DNA from: JAAFHZ01 sp964247085
GTDB lineage: Bacteria > Cyanobacteriota > Cyanobacteriia > Cyanobacteriales > Chamaesiphonaceae
DNA: 60,752 nucleotides
Assembly: GCA_964247085.1 (NCBI GenBank)
Contig: CAXTSX010000020.1
Location: 1-60,752, forward strand
Reading direction: 5' to 3'
Every line of letters starts with the position of its first letter. The first letter of the stretch is position 1. The notes under the pieces are model-generated. The model did no database searches. It saw only the letters and a list, made by a program, of their open reading frames with translations, and was not told the DNA's origin. Shown in pieces: positions 8,435 through 16,000 of this stretch. Position numbers and translations under genes: made by a program.

Positions 8435-8944
8435 ATGAAACATCAAAAACAATCTTTGGCACAGCATCTGATTATTAGTAGGGAACAACAGCAACAAACT
8501 ATCGAACAAATAAGACTTTTATTGAAAGAAAAAATATCTCTTAAACAGTCTTTAGCTAATCAGGATACAAAAAATACAGCTGATAACGAACAATTATTAT
8601 TAGAATTGCTAGAAATATTTGATGCCTTAGAATCTCTAATAAATTATTTTGAAGGTAGTCAAGACCTAAGTCAGCGTGCTATTGAACGTTTACCTAAATC
8701 ACTAAATACCATTCAAAACAAGCTAATAAAGACTTTAGCAAGGAAACTGGTGAAAAAAATAGAAATCACCAATATACAATCGGATCTAGATTTATATCAG
8801 GTAGTAGATACACAGATCAACCCGGACATTCAGAGTCCTAAAATCGCTAAAGTAATCAGGCAAGGGTTTAAAATTGGCGAACATATTCTGCGGCCTGTCG
8901 AAGTGATTATTGATCAACCACCCAGCAATCTAGGAAAACATTAG
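8435..8944 (+). CDS. GrpE-like nucleotide exchange factor
   Basis: This 169-residue protein has a long N-terminal coiled coil (about 1-45, rich in Q, E and K), a helical middle, and a C-terminal segment reading KIAKVIRQGFKIGEHILRPV. That segment closely resembles the beta-wing of GrpE (V-x-x-GY-x-x-x-x-x-LRPA-x-V-x-V). GrpE dimers release ADP from Hsp70. It is shorter and more divergent than the housekeeping protein and ends the Hsp70 operon, so it is probably the exchange factor for the neighbouring Hsp70 rather than the cell's main GrpE. It is convergent with prfB, 20 bp away. Confidence 0.85.
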   Translation: MKHQKQSLAQHLIISREQQQQTIEQIRLLLKEKISLKQSLANQDTKNTADNEQLLLELLEIFDALESLINYFEGSQDLSQRAIERLPKSLNTIQNKLIKTLARKLVKKIEITNIQSDLDLYQVVDTQINPDIQSPKIAKVIRQGFKIGEHILRPVEVIIDQPPSNLGKH

Positions 8945-8964
8945 CTGCCTTCTACTGGTTGGCT

Positions 8965-10060
8965 TTACTGACGCAGATAGGCTTCAATAAATCTATCCAA
9001 GTCACCATCCATCACATCACTCACCGCACTGGTTTCCACGCTGGTGCGCAAATCCTTCACCATTTGATAAGGCTGAAAAACATAGTTGCGAATTTGTGTG
9101 CCCCAGGCTGCTTCCACCATATCCCCCCGAATCTCAGCGATTTCCTTGGCCTTCTGTTCTTGCGCCACAATCAACAACTTCGCCTTCAAAATTACTAGTG
9201 CCTTCTCCTTATTCTGAAGCTGGCTGCGCTCTTGGGTACAACGCACTGCAATACCGGTGGGTTTATGCACAATCCGCACCGCCGTTTCTACTTTGTTGAC
9301 GTTTTGTCCGCCTTTACCACCTGCTCTGGTCGTAGTGATTTCCAGATCGGTATCCGGAATGTCTAGATGCACGGTGTTATCAATTAAGGGCATCACTTCT
9401 ACCCCAGCAAAACTAGTCTGGCGCTTATCGTTAGCATTAAAGGGCGAAATTCTAACTAGCCGATGAGTACCTTTTTCACTTTTTAAATAGCCATAAGCAT
9501 AGCGACCAATAATCTCGATCGTCACGGACTTTAATCCAGCTTCTTCTCCTTCAGAAATTTCATCGATCTGTACTTTGTATTTATGCTGTTCTGCCCACCG
9601 CGTATACATTCGCAGCAGCATCTCTGCCCAATCCTGAGCATCGGTACCCCCCGCGCCAGCATTAATCGTTAAAACTGCGCCCTTCGAATCATAAATTCCC
9701 GATAATAGGCGTTCTAATTCCCAGCGATCGAGTTCTACTTTTAAGGTTTGCAGATTTTGCTGGGCTTCGGTAAACAATGCCATATCTTCTTCTCGTTCCA
9801 GCATTTCCCAGGCTGCCGCTGCATCGGTCAAACTACTTTGCCAACTTTGCAATTGTTGTAAGTTGGATTTGAGGTCATCTAATTCCTGCAAAGTAGCCTG
9901 AGCAGTTTCTCGGTTATCCCAAAAATCGGCCTGAGCGGCCACTTGTTCTAGGTCTCGAATTTTGGCATTTAAGTTGGGCAGGTCAAAGATAGTCTTGGGT
10001 TTTACCCAAGCGATCGCCTAACGTGCCGATGTCTCTTTTGAGATCTACTAAGTCGATCAT
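8965..10060 (-). CDS. prfB: Peptide chain release factor 2, expressed by +1 frameshift
   Basis: RF2 recognises UGA and UAA stop codons and releases the peptide. The gene is in two frames. Codons 1-25 start at the ATG at 10058-10060 and end at an in-frame UGA (9983-9985) as codon 26. A +1 shift at CUU-UGA-C joins them to the long frame, giving a product of 364 residues, normal for RF2. In the main frame GTDAQDW and the GGQ loop (RAGGKGGQNVNKVETAVR) are clear. The frameshift gives autoregulation: scarce RF2 slows termination at UGA and favours the shift. An automated call starting at 9942 would miss the first 39 residues. Co-directional DUF3181 ends 4 bp upstream. Confidence 0.95.
9982..9991 (-). 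promoter_or_regulatory. prfB: Programmed +1 frameshift site of prfB (UAUCUUUGAC)
   Basis: On the minus strand the sequence reads TAT CTT TGA C, identical to the core of the Escherichia coli RF2 site, with the UGA at codon 26 in both. The Shine-Dalgarno-like AGGGGG found just upstream in E. coli is not present; here the preceding bases are AAAACCCAAGAC. Shifting may therefore depend mainly on the slippery CUU and slow termination at UGA-C. Confidence 0.93.
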
Positions 10061-10064
10061 ATTC

Positions 10065-10367
10065 TTACAAGTTCCGGGCAAATTCCTGCAAAATGTCTAG
10101 CAAGCTGGCCTGACAGGCGACTGGTAGCAACTCCGATAAAGGTAGTTCCTTCCGACCACCACCGAGGGGTACAATCACTTGCGCTAAGATTTCGTTGACC
10201 TTGTCGCCAGTAATATTACCTGCTGATATAACTGGATAAGCTTTTTCAGCCAGGACGGTATGCAACTTGGCTTCTTTGAGATAAAGATGCCATTTAGCCA
10301 CATCAATATAAATTTTATCGCCAATTTCACTGGCTAGTTCTTCGATTTGTTCGTTGCTATTAGCCAT
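10065..10367 (-). CDS. DUF3181 family protein
   Basis: A small cyanobacterial protein of about 100 residues. The sequence from MANSNEQIEELASEIG through YIDVAKWHLYLKEAKLH to a Leu-rich C-terminus matches the DUF3181 pattern as I remember it. The function is unknown and there are no membrane segments. The ATG at 10367 is chosen over the longer frame because GGAG lies 8 bp upstream and the start overlaps the stop of the upstream 2TM gene (10360), indicating translational coupling. It lies 4 bp upstream of the prfB start, so the three may be one transcript. Confidence 0.85.
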   Translation of the reverse strand: MANSNEQIEELASEIGDKIYIDVAKWHLYLKEAKLHTVLAEKAYPVISAGNITGDKVNEILAQVIVPLGGGRKELPLSELLPVACQASLLDILQEFARNL

Positions 10368-10611
10368 TAGATTTCTCCGAATAATCTGCAATTACAAAAA
10401 CATAGAGGGCATGTATTAAAATTATCGCTCCCCAGATACCAGCAATCTGGATGGGCCAATCCCAATCCGCTTGGAGCAGAATCTTGAGGAACCACAGGGT
10501 AGAATTGACGGCGGAAAAACTCAACATATGTACCGCAAAGTTCATGCGATCATCTACTTTACGGTATTCCAGATCCTGGCGATCGGGTGGACGCGGCCAA
10601 CTGCGAAGCAT
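10360..10611 (-). CDS. 2TM-domain membrane protein
   Basis: An 83-residue protein with an N-terminal basic/polar region (LRSWPRPPDRQDLEYRKVDDR) and two hydrophobic helices (about 24-42 and 53-73) separated by a Trp-rich loop (ADWDWPIQIAGIWG). This is the pattern of the 2TM domain found in small bacterial membrane proteins and histidine kinases. The function is unknown. The ATG at 10611 is used rather than the upstream GTG at 10641. It is divergent from the ligase gene with only 9 bp between start codons and overlaps DUF3181 by 8 bp. Confidence 0.8.
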   Translation of the reverse strand: MLRSWPRPPDRQDLEYRKVDDRMNFAVHMLSFSAVNSTLWFLKILLQADWDWPIQIAGIWGAIILIHALYVFVIADYSEKSNG

Positions 10612-10620
10612 GATTAATTT

Positions 10621-11382
10621 ATGATAAACATCAACAGTCACAATATAACACCGCGCGTTACAGGGAGACTAATTCCCTATCTGTCTGCTCCTGGTGATCT
10701 GCAAATGAAAATCGATGCCTGGTTGCTGCAAGAATATGTGGCTGGCCGCATGCCACCGACGCTGCGGTTTTATGATTGGTCACCAGTGGCTATTTCTTTG
10801 GGTTATCATCAACGCCGCTATCCAATAGCTTGGGACAATTTAACTTGGCAGGGGAAATCGATCGATCTAGTCCGGCGACCAACAGGCGGCAGAGCCGTTT
10901 TGCACCAGGGTGATTTAACCTACAGCATGATTACCAGCGGTCAGGGCAAGCGACTGGCGATTTATCAGCAGCTTTGTGAGTTTTTAATACTTGGTTGGCA
11001 ACGGCTGGGGCTAGATTTGAGCTATGGCGATCGGGGCAGAGAATATCGTAACCAGCCAGATTGTTTTGCCACGGCAACGGGAGCGGATCTGGTTTTAGCT
11101 AATGGTTATAAGTTGATAGGCAGTGCGCAATTGCTAAGAGATGGCGCTGTTCTACAGCATGGTTCCATGCGCTTACAGCCTGATGCTGGTTTATTTGAGC
11201 TGGTTTTTGGTACCAAGGCACCAATGATTCCTTCGTCATTAGGCGAATATCAGCGGGAGGCGATCGTTAATGATTTAGTACAGGCGGCGACGGATTGCTG
11301 GGGCATTAATTGGCAGCTAGAGCCCTTGACAGCAGCTGAAATGTCGCTCATCACTAGCGGTTCTGAGAGTGTAAATCTCTAA
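10621..11382 (+). CDS. Lipoate/octanoate protein ligase family (LplA/LipM-like)
   Basis: The protein has the BPL/LPL_A_B fold signature: RRPTGGRAVLHQGDLTYS (about residues 82-99; binding loop and central strand), DCFATATGADLVLANGYKLIGSAQ and QHGSM (about 178-182). Enzymes of this family attach lipoate or octanoate to the lipoyl domains of 2-oxoacid dehydrogenases and the glycine cleavage H protein. The sequence cannot distinguish a ligase from an octanoyltransferase. The family-typical stretch GRLIPYLSAPGDLQMKIDAWLL begins upstream of the second Met, so the ATG at 10621 is the likely start although no ribosome-binding site is visible. At 253 residues the length is normal. Confidence 0.85.
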   Translation: MININSHNITPRVTGRLIPYLSAPGDLQMKIDAWLLQEYVAGRMPPTLRFYDWSPVAISLGYHQRRYPIAWDNLTWQGKSIDLVRRPTGGRAVLHQGDLTYSMITSGQGKRLAIYQQLCEFLILGWQRLGLDLSYGDRGREYRNQPDCFATATGADLVLANGYKLIGSAQLLRDGAVLQHGSMRLQPDAGLFELVFGTKAPMIPSSLGEYQREAIVNDLVQAATDCWGINWQLEPLTAAEMSLITSGSESVNL

Positions 11383-11396
11383 ATATTGATAAGTTG

Positions 11397-12179
11397 TCAC
11401 AGAATAAATAAACCAAGTAATACAGCACAAACCGCGCCAACAAAAGTATTGATCACATTTACCAATTCATTTGTTAACCAATCAAACTTCTCTTGAACCG
11501 TTGCACCAATCAGACTTTCTATGGTTGTTGCGACCAAAGCCGCGATCGCACAAATCCCCAAACCGCTCAACGAAATCAGTCCCAATCCATAGCCGATCGA
11601 AGCTAACAATAAACTCCCCACCACCCCGGCGATCGTTCCTTCCAAACTCACTGCTCCTTCCGTGCCCTTCGGTACCGATCGTAAAGTAGTAATTAGATAA
11701 GTCGTTTTACCATAGGCTTTGCCCACCTCACTCCCACAGGTATCCGATAGCTTGGTGGCCATGCTAGCCACATAAGCCAAAGTCAACAGCCCAACCCAAT
11801 TACTGGGTAAAGCAGTCCAAGATATGCCATAAGCGATCAGTGAACATAATGCCGCCACCAAAGCCGAACCCCAGACATTTTCTGGCCCCCGAGCACCAGA
11901 GCGCTTTTCGGCAATCCCCGCCGCTTCTTTCTCAGCTAGGCCAATTTGGGTCACCCCAGAACCCACTATAAAGTAAGCGACCATCACGATATAAGCCCGC
12001 CAGCCCAAACTACCCCAAATAATTACCCCCAACAGACCGGCATTCCAGAAACCCGCAGTAGTTAATAATTTTTTGGGCAAAAACCAAGCGCCACCCAGTA
12101 AAAATACGTTGATGCTGATCGCCACCAGCCAAGGAGCAGCTAAATTCGCTAAATTATTCATATTTATCACCGTTGCCAT
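11397..12179 (-). CDS. DUF92/TIGR00297 integral membrane protein, VTE6-like
   Basis: A hydrophobic protein of about 254-260 residues with six or seven predicted helices and the conserved block SMATKLSDTCGSEVGKAYGK, followed by VPKGTEGAVSLEGT, both hallmarks of DUF92. The plant homologue VTE6 is a phytyl-phosphate kinase that recycles chlorophyll-derived phytol into tocopherol and phylloquinone, so a similar role in the membrane is the best inference. Two Met candidates exist (12179 and 12161) and neither has a decisive ribosome-binding site. A phytyl-ester-synthase-like pair lies 0.7 kb further along, which fits a phytol-salvage theme. Confidence 0.88.
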   Translation of the reverse strand: MATVINMNNLANLAAPWLVAISINVFLLGGAWFLPKKLLTTAGFWNAGLLGVIIWGSLGWRAYIVMVAYFIVGSGVTQIGLAEKEAAGIAEKRSGARGPENVWGSALVAALCSLIAYGISWTALPSNWVGLLTLAYVASMATKLSDTCGSEVGKAYGKTTYLITTLRSVPKGTEGAVSLEGTIAGVVGSLLLASIGYGLGLISLSGLGICAIAALVATTIESLIGATVQEKFDWLTNELVNVINTFVGAVCAVLLGLFIL

Positions 12180-12192
12180 ATGTTCGATAAAA

Positions 12193-12219
12193 AAGCAGAG
12201 TCATTTCTGTACTCTGCTT
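12193..12219 (-). terminator. Rho-independent terminator of the RNA-binding protein gene
   Basis: A perfect 9-bp stem (AAGCAGAGT/ACTCTGCTT) with a 9-nt loop. On the minus strand it is followed by a T run (CTTTTTTATC). It lies 38-64 bp past the stop codon of the RRM gene. Confidence 0.8.
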
Positions 12220-12256
12220 ACTTGATTAATTATAAATTGATCAAAAAAGTGGGAAA

Positions 12257-12583
12257 TTAATAGCGATCGCCACCACCACGACGGCCACCACCGCCGCCGC
12301 CTCCCCAACCGCCGCCACCGCCACCACCACCACCTCTTTCTTCACGAGGTCTGGCTTTGTTGACTTTCAGATCACGACCCATCCATTCTGCACCGTCTAG
12401 TGCTTCGATCGCCGCAGTCTCTTCCGCTTCTGAAGACATTTCTACAAAAGCAAAACCCCGCATCCGGCCAGTTTCCCGATCCGTAGGCAGTTGTACGCGG
12501 CTAACAGTCCCATATTCAGCAAAGGTTTGCTTCAGATCGTCCTGAGTAACATCGTAGGACAAATTTCCAACATATATCGACAT
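12257..12583 (-). CDS. Glycine-rich RRM RNA-binding protein (cyanobacterial Rbp)
   Basis: A single RNA recognition motif fills residues 1-80, with RNP2 (SIYVGNL, 2-8) and RNP1 (RGFAFVEM, 42-49), followed by a 28-residue tail dominated by Gly with W, R and one Y. This is the layout of cyanobacterial Rbp proteins, many of them cold-induced and able to bind single-stranded RNA as chaperones or stability factors. The repetitive DNA at about 12267-12345 is simply the Gly codons of this tail. A long leader (12584 to about 12696) may carry temperature control. A terminator follows. Confidence 0.95.
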   Translation of the reverse strand: MSIYVGNLSYDVTQDDLKQTFAEYGTVSRVQLPTDRETGRMRGFAFVEMSSEAEETAAIEALDGAEWMGRDLKVNKARPREERGGGGGGGGGWGGGGGGGRRGGGDRY

Positions 12584-12708
12584 GAGTGTTCTCCAAAATC
12601 AAACAGTGTAAAAGAGTAGCTTAGATCCGGAGAAACATTTGTCGATTAACAACTTGAATTTCACAGCCGAAAATAATTCTTACGTCTACACTATCATAGC
12701 TTACAAGT
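12584..12708 (-). promoter_or_regulatory. Long leader and candidate promoter of the RRM gene
   Basis: On the minus strand a TATGAT hexamer at 12708-12703 is a good -10 box, placing transcription start near 12696 and giving a leader of about 110 nt. No convincing -35 is seen. Long leaders are usual for cold-regulated rbp genes in cyanobacteria. The rest of the 262-bp gap up to 12845 is AT-rich and shows nothing else I recognise. Confidence 0.4.
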
Positions 12709-12845
12709 GCTGGTTGACCTATGTTGACTGCAAAAAATTAGCAAAAATTGTAATGTTTGGATCATAATTTTTCTTCACCAAAATCAGACCACATCTGAAT
12801 AGCTTAGATTATTTGCTAGTATTACAGGCTGAAAATCAGATTTAA

Positions 12846-13589
12846 TTAGAGAATGTGTGCCAAATTAGTTTCTATTTCTAGTAAACAAGCATGTCCACTA
12901 GCGGGTAAAAAAATTGTTTTAGCTTGGGGCAGTTGTCGCTGCAAAATCTGGACTTCTAGCTTGGATGGGAGTAATCGATCGCGTTCACCAGCAATTAGGA
13001 GAGTAGGAATTGTCACCAAGTGGGGAACCACTATATGGACGTTGAATTGGCGTAACAAGCCTAGTCGCCAAGCTGCAGTAGGAGAAGTGATCGACAGCAT
13101 CGCGGCAATTAATTTTTTTTGCTCAGCCGCCGAGACCAGATCAACTTCAATTAAAAAGCTGACCAGCAGCCGAGCGGATAGTTGATAAAGTGGCTCGGGT
13201 AAAACGTTAGCAACCAAACTACTAGCCGCGAGCCACGGGAGCCGCGCAAAAGAAGAAGCTGGATTGATTAAAGTTAGTTGTTGCACATGGGGCAACCGCG
13301 CGGCAATCATCATGGCCAAACAGGCTCCGAAAGACTCGCCACATAAATGAATTTCTCGGTCTGGGTCGGTTGATAATTCTTGGTCAATTAGATATAGCGT
13401 TCGATCGACTAATTCATCCCACTCTGACAAATCATTTCCCGGAATAGCCAAACAGCGCACATCAAAGCGTTGAGCTAGTTGCTCCTGTTGCCTAGCAAAC
13501 AGTTGACCGGTGCCATCCATACCCGGAAAGTAGATCAACAGCGGTAAATAATCCTGAATTGGTAGGGGAGTGAGAAACCGGAGAGCCAT
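12846..13589 (-). CDS. Alpha/beta hydrolase, phytyl ester synthase N-half type
   Basis: This 247-residue alpha/beta hydrolase has FPGMDGTGQLF near the start (oxyanion region), the nucleophile elbow GESFG (S86), GERDRLLPS (acid D204) and SGHACLLE (H233). FPGMDGTG followed by a GESFG elbow is characteristic of the esterase half of plant and cyanobacterial phytyl ester synthases (PES/Slr2103 type). It starts 4 bp after the stop of an acyltransferase gene. In fused PES proteins the hydrolase half comes first; here the acyltransferase is transcribed first. The substrate is inferred: phytol, fatty acyl or lipid esters. Confidence 0.85.
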   Translation of the reverse strand: MALRFLTPLPIQDYLPLLIYFPGMDGTGQLFARQQEQLAQRFDVRCLAIPGNDLSEWDELVDRTLYLIDQELSTDPDREIHLCGESFGACLAMMIAARLPHVQQLTLINPASSFARLPWLAASSLVANVLPEPLYQLSARLLVSFLIEVDLVSAAEQKKLIAAMLSITSPTAAWRLGLLRQFNVHIVVPHLVTIPTLLIAGERDRLLPSKLEVQILQRQLPQAKTIFLPASGHACLLEIETNLAHIL

Positions 13590-13593
13590 GATT

Positions 13594-14316
13594 TTAAGGC
13601 TGACTTAAAAGATAAGTAACTTCAGCAGTCATCATTTGGGTTAATTCCCGTACGACAGCACCAGCCTGTTTACCATAATAGCGATCTTGATAAGAGTCGA
13701 TCGTAAAGGGCTGACCAACTCGAATGGATACATTTTGGTAAAAAACTGCTGGGTGCCAACCATCTTGCTGAAACAATGGCTCCAAAGGATCAATCTGATG
13801 GAGCAAACTAAGCGGTACCGCTGGCCAGCGCATCTCTGTACCAGCATAAATACCCACAGGCAGAATCTGGAGATGGGGAACAGCGGCTTGCAGCGCTAGG
13901 TGGGCAAATCCCCGATAAAAAGGGCTGAGATGTTGGGAAACATTAGTATTGAGCATGGGAGCGGCACCTTCCGGGAATATGCCGACGGCCTTGCCCTGAT
14001 GGAGTAAGTCTTTAGCATCCTGCAACATCCGCTGATGCCAGCTCTGATTAGTCAGCGGAAAGGCACCACAAGTTTGTAGTAATTCTTTAAGAATGGGGAC
14101 ATTACCCATATAGCGATGACAGACAAAGTTAATAGGTGTTCCTAAGAAGCTAGTCAGGAGTAGCGGATCTAGGAAGCTACGATGATTACTCACAATCAGC
14201 AACGCGCCACGATCAGGAATCCTTTCTGGGTTTTGCACCTGGACCTTAAGACCCAAAAACTTCCACAAGTCCTGAGCCAGCAAATAGTCTGGCAAAATGG
14301 CTTCTAAGAAATTCAT
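13594..14316 (-). CDS. Lysophospholipid acyltransferase family protein (PlsC-like)
   Basis: A 240-residue PlsC/LPLAT-domain protein with the HX4D motif NHRSFLD (H45, D50) and the acceptor-binding FPEGAAP block (114-120). Housekeeping PlsC makes phosphatidic acid at the membrane. The partner hydrolase 4 bp downstream suggests instead a pair equivalent to the two domains of phytyl ester synthase, which esterifies phytol or acylates neutral lipids. The start at 14316 lies 18 bp after a small unknown gene, so all three probably form one operon. Confidence 0.85.
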   Translation of the reverse strand: MNFLEAILPDYLLAQDLWKFLGLKVQVQNPERIPDRGALLIVSNHRSFLDPLLLTSFLGTPINFVCHRYMGNVPILKELLQTCGAFPLTNQSWHQRMLQDAKDLLHQGKAVGIFPEGAAPMLNTNVSQHLSPFYRGFAHLALQAAVPHLQILPVGIYAGTEMRWPAVPLSLLHQIDPLEPLFQQDGWHPAVFYQNVSIRVGQPFTIDSYQDRYYGKQAGAVVRELTQMMTAEVTYLLSQP

Positions 14317-14334
14317 TTATTGTTTAAATGCTGC

Positions 14335-14586
14335 CTATGCAGCATCAGCAATATCTCTAATCAGTAACAGCTTAGAACTTACGTAAGCGTCGAGCTTCTC
14401 TGCTTCTTCTGGGTCAAGCGCTACTTGATTACTAACTTTTTGCATTAGAACCTGGGATAGCTCTCGATCGGGTAAGGATAGCAGTTCTTGGTAGTTAACT
14501 TCCGAAACCACTTTCCAGAGCAGACGCAATACAGATGGATCGATAATGATGTTCTGAATCAAATCTCTCACTTGAAAATTTAACAT
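14335..14586 (-). CDS. Small conserved-looking hypothetical protein
   Basis: I take the ATG at 14586 (MLNFQVRDLIQ), giving 83 residues; the frame is open back to 14739, but the upstream part is compositionally unlike the rest. The protein is acidic to neutral and mostly helical (SVLRLLWKVVSEVNYQELLSLPD), with no membrane segment or known motif. It lies 18 bp upstream of the PlsC-like gene and is probably cotranscribed with it. No function can be assigned. Confidence 0.55.
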   Translation of the reverse strand: MLNFQVRDLIQNIIIDPSVLRLLWKVVSEVNYQELLSLPDRELSQVLMQKVSNQVALDPEEAEKLDAYVSSKLLLIRDIADAA

Positions 14587-14706
14587 TTTCTTTATATTAC
14601 CCTTTTTTTGATGATAAAGAGGGGCAGTGGTGGAATCGATACATTCTGCAATGATCGATGCTCTAGGCATGAATACTAGCCAATCAAATCGATTCAAATC
14701 GATCGA

Positions 14707-14728
14707 GAAGATGCTGGCCAGCATCTTC
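14707..14728. repeat. Perfect 22-bp palindrome
   Basis: GAAGATGCTGG and its exact complement CCAGCATCTTC meet without a spacer. It lies in the 244-bp gap between the small hypothetical gene and the metal-binding protein gene. There is no adjoining T run, so it is not a standard terminator. A dimeric regulator site is possible. Two ATCGATT/AATCGAT elements lie just upstream. Confidence 0.6.
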
Positions 14729-14830
14729 ATCAAGTACATCTCTTGTTGGGAACGTCAACCAAATGGAGATGTTATATCACCAAAACTTGCTTCAGTCCAT
14801 GGTAGTGCGTAGCCAATTGGGGGAAATCGA

Positions 14831-15811
14831 TTAGTTCTTATTTTTATCTTTGCCCTTGACTGGTTTGAAGGCCGTGAAATTGCCTCCTAAACTCTGCACA
14901 ATATTTTTGGTATTGTACTCCATCATTTGGGCGTAGGTTTCGGCCCCGCTGCCCGCCGCCCCGAGTCCATCGGTATAGAGCTGACCTTTAGCCACTTTCG
15001 CCTTGGCTTCTTTGGCCACTTCTTCGATCGACTTAGCCTCCACCATGGTTTCGGTAAATATCGTGGTCACCTTAGTTTGTTTCATGCGATCGATTACTTT
15101 CTTAATCCGCTCAGGAGTAGATTTATCGGCAGTACTAGCACCATAGACTGAGCCTTCTACCGGAATATTGTAGGGCACGGCATAGTAAGCCAGAGCATTA
15201 TGGCTAGTCACCAATTGCCGAGATTTACCACTGATCGTCGAAATCTGAGTTTTTAGCCAGTCGTGCAGACTAGTCAGGTTTTTATCAAAGGCTTGGAAGT
15301 TTTTGCTATACATGGCCGCGTTTTTGGGAGCGGCTTTTTCTAAATTAGTCTTGATTATTTCGGCCATTTTGATGCCGTACAAGGCATTATGCCAAACATG
15401 CGGGTTGATCACTTTTTCTTTTTTCAGGGGGTTGGTAACCGCTTCTTCGGCCACGGCTATCTTTTTGCCAGGGCTAGCTTGAATCGCCTCCAGCATTTTG
15501 GCATCTTCTAAGCCATGACCGCTGTATAAGACAACTTGGGCATCTTTAATGGCCTGTTGATCATCGGCACTGGGCTGGTATAGGTGGGGATCTTTATCGG
15601 CGGGAATTAAACATTTTAAATCGATCGAACTGGCCGCGATCGTTTTAGTCAAGTCACAAATAATGCTAGTAGTAGCTACCACCTGGGGCTTGTCACTGCT
15701 GGGTTTGGGGCTAGGCTTTTGTTCGGGAGCAGTCTGGGTACAGGCAGTGAGTACACCTAAACCGATGATGACCACAGTTTTTTGCCAAGTCATCCGCAAC
15801 AATGAATTCAT
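14831..15811 (-). CDS. Metal (zinc/manganese) ABC transporter substrate-binding lipoprotein
   Basis: A 326-residue cluster A-1 (ZnuA/TroA/MntC) binding protein. A signal peptide ends in the lipobox LTAC (C24), so it is membrane-tethered in the periplasm. Four metal ligands are visible: H76 (DPHLYQP), H138 (NPHVWH), H204 (TSHNALAYY) and D281 (YTDGLG). A His at the third position is the ZnuA/TroA set; PsaA-type manganese proteins have Glu there. The His-rich loop of many ZnuA proteins is absent. It is divergent from its ATPase across a region with a Zur-like box, which favours zinc, but manganese cannot be excluded. Confidence 0.9.
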   Translation of the reverse strand: MNSLLRMTWQKTVVIIGLGVLTACTQTAPEQKPSPKPSSDKPQVVATTSIICDLTKTIAASSIDLKCLIPADKDPHLYQPSADDQQAIKDAQVVLYSGHGLEDAKMLEAIQASPGKKIAVAEEAVTNPLKKEKVINPHVWHNALYGIKMAEIIKTNLEKAAPKNAAMYSKNFQAFDKNLTSLHDWLKTQISTISGKSRQLVTSHNALAYYAVPYNIPVEGSVYGASTADKSTPERIKKVIDRMKQTKVTTIFTETMVEAKSIEEVAKEAKAKVAKGQLYTDGLGAAGSGAETYAQMMEYNTKNIVQSLGGNFTAFKPVKGKDKNKN

Positions 15812-15966
15812 AATTATTGAAAAGGGATTAAAAAATTAATAATAGTGGATTTGTGAGTAAAAATACCTGGCGAACACTCCAGTCCTGAAGCAAAATGGCG
15901 ATGTGGATAGCCCAGGGAGACAGCATCAGCAAATCAAGATTTTTGTGAAATACTCTAGATATTGAG

Positions 15967-15981
15967 CGATAATGATTCTCA
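15967..15981. promoter_or_regulatory. Zur/Fur-type box
   Basis: CGATAATGATTCTCA matches the cyanobacterial Zur consensus TGATAAT-N-ATTATCA at 12 of 14 positions by eye. The overlapping 19-mer from 15968 matches the classical Fur box at 15 of 19. It lies 20 bp before the preferred ATG (16001) of the ATPase gene. It would allow repression by zinc-loaded Zur. I see no second box closer to the divergent binding-protein gene. Confidence 0.7.
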
Positions 15982-16000
15982 TTACATTAATGTTGCTCTG

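Noticed and set aside
8959..9466. Plus-strand frames opposite prfB
   Set aside because: They are antisense to the well-supported RF2 coding frame and contain no protein family signals.
12267..12345. Tandem-looking GC-rich repeats (CCGCCACCACC type)
   Set aside because: They are the Gly codons of the RRM protein tail, not an independent repeat or CRISPR array.
14587..14739. Longer start for the small hypothetical protein upstream of the PlsC-like gene
   Set aside because: The added residues include the reverse reading of a palindrome and differ in composition; the ATG at 14586 is a more natural start.
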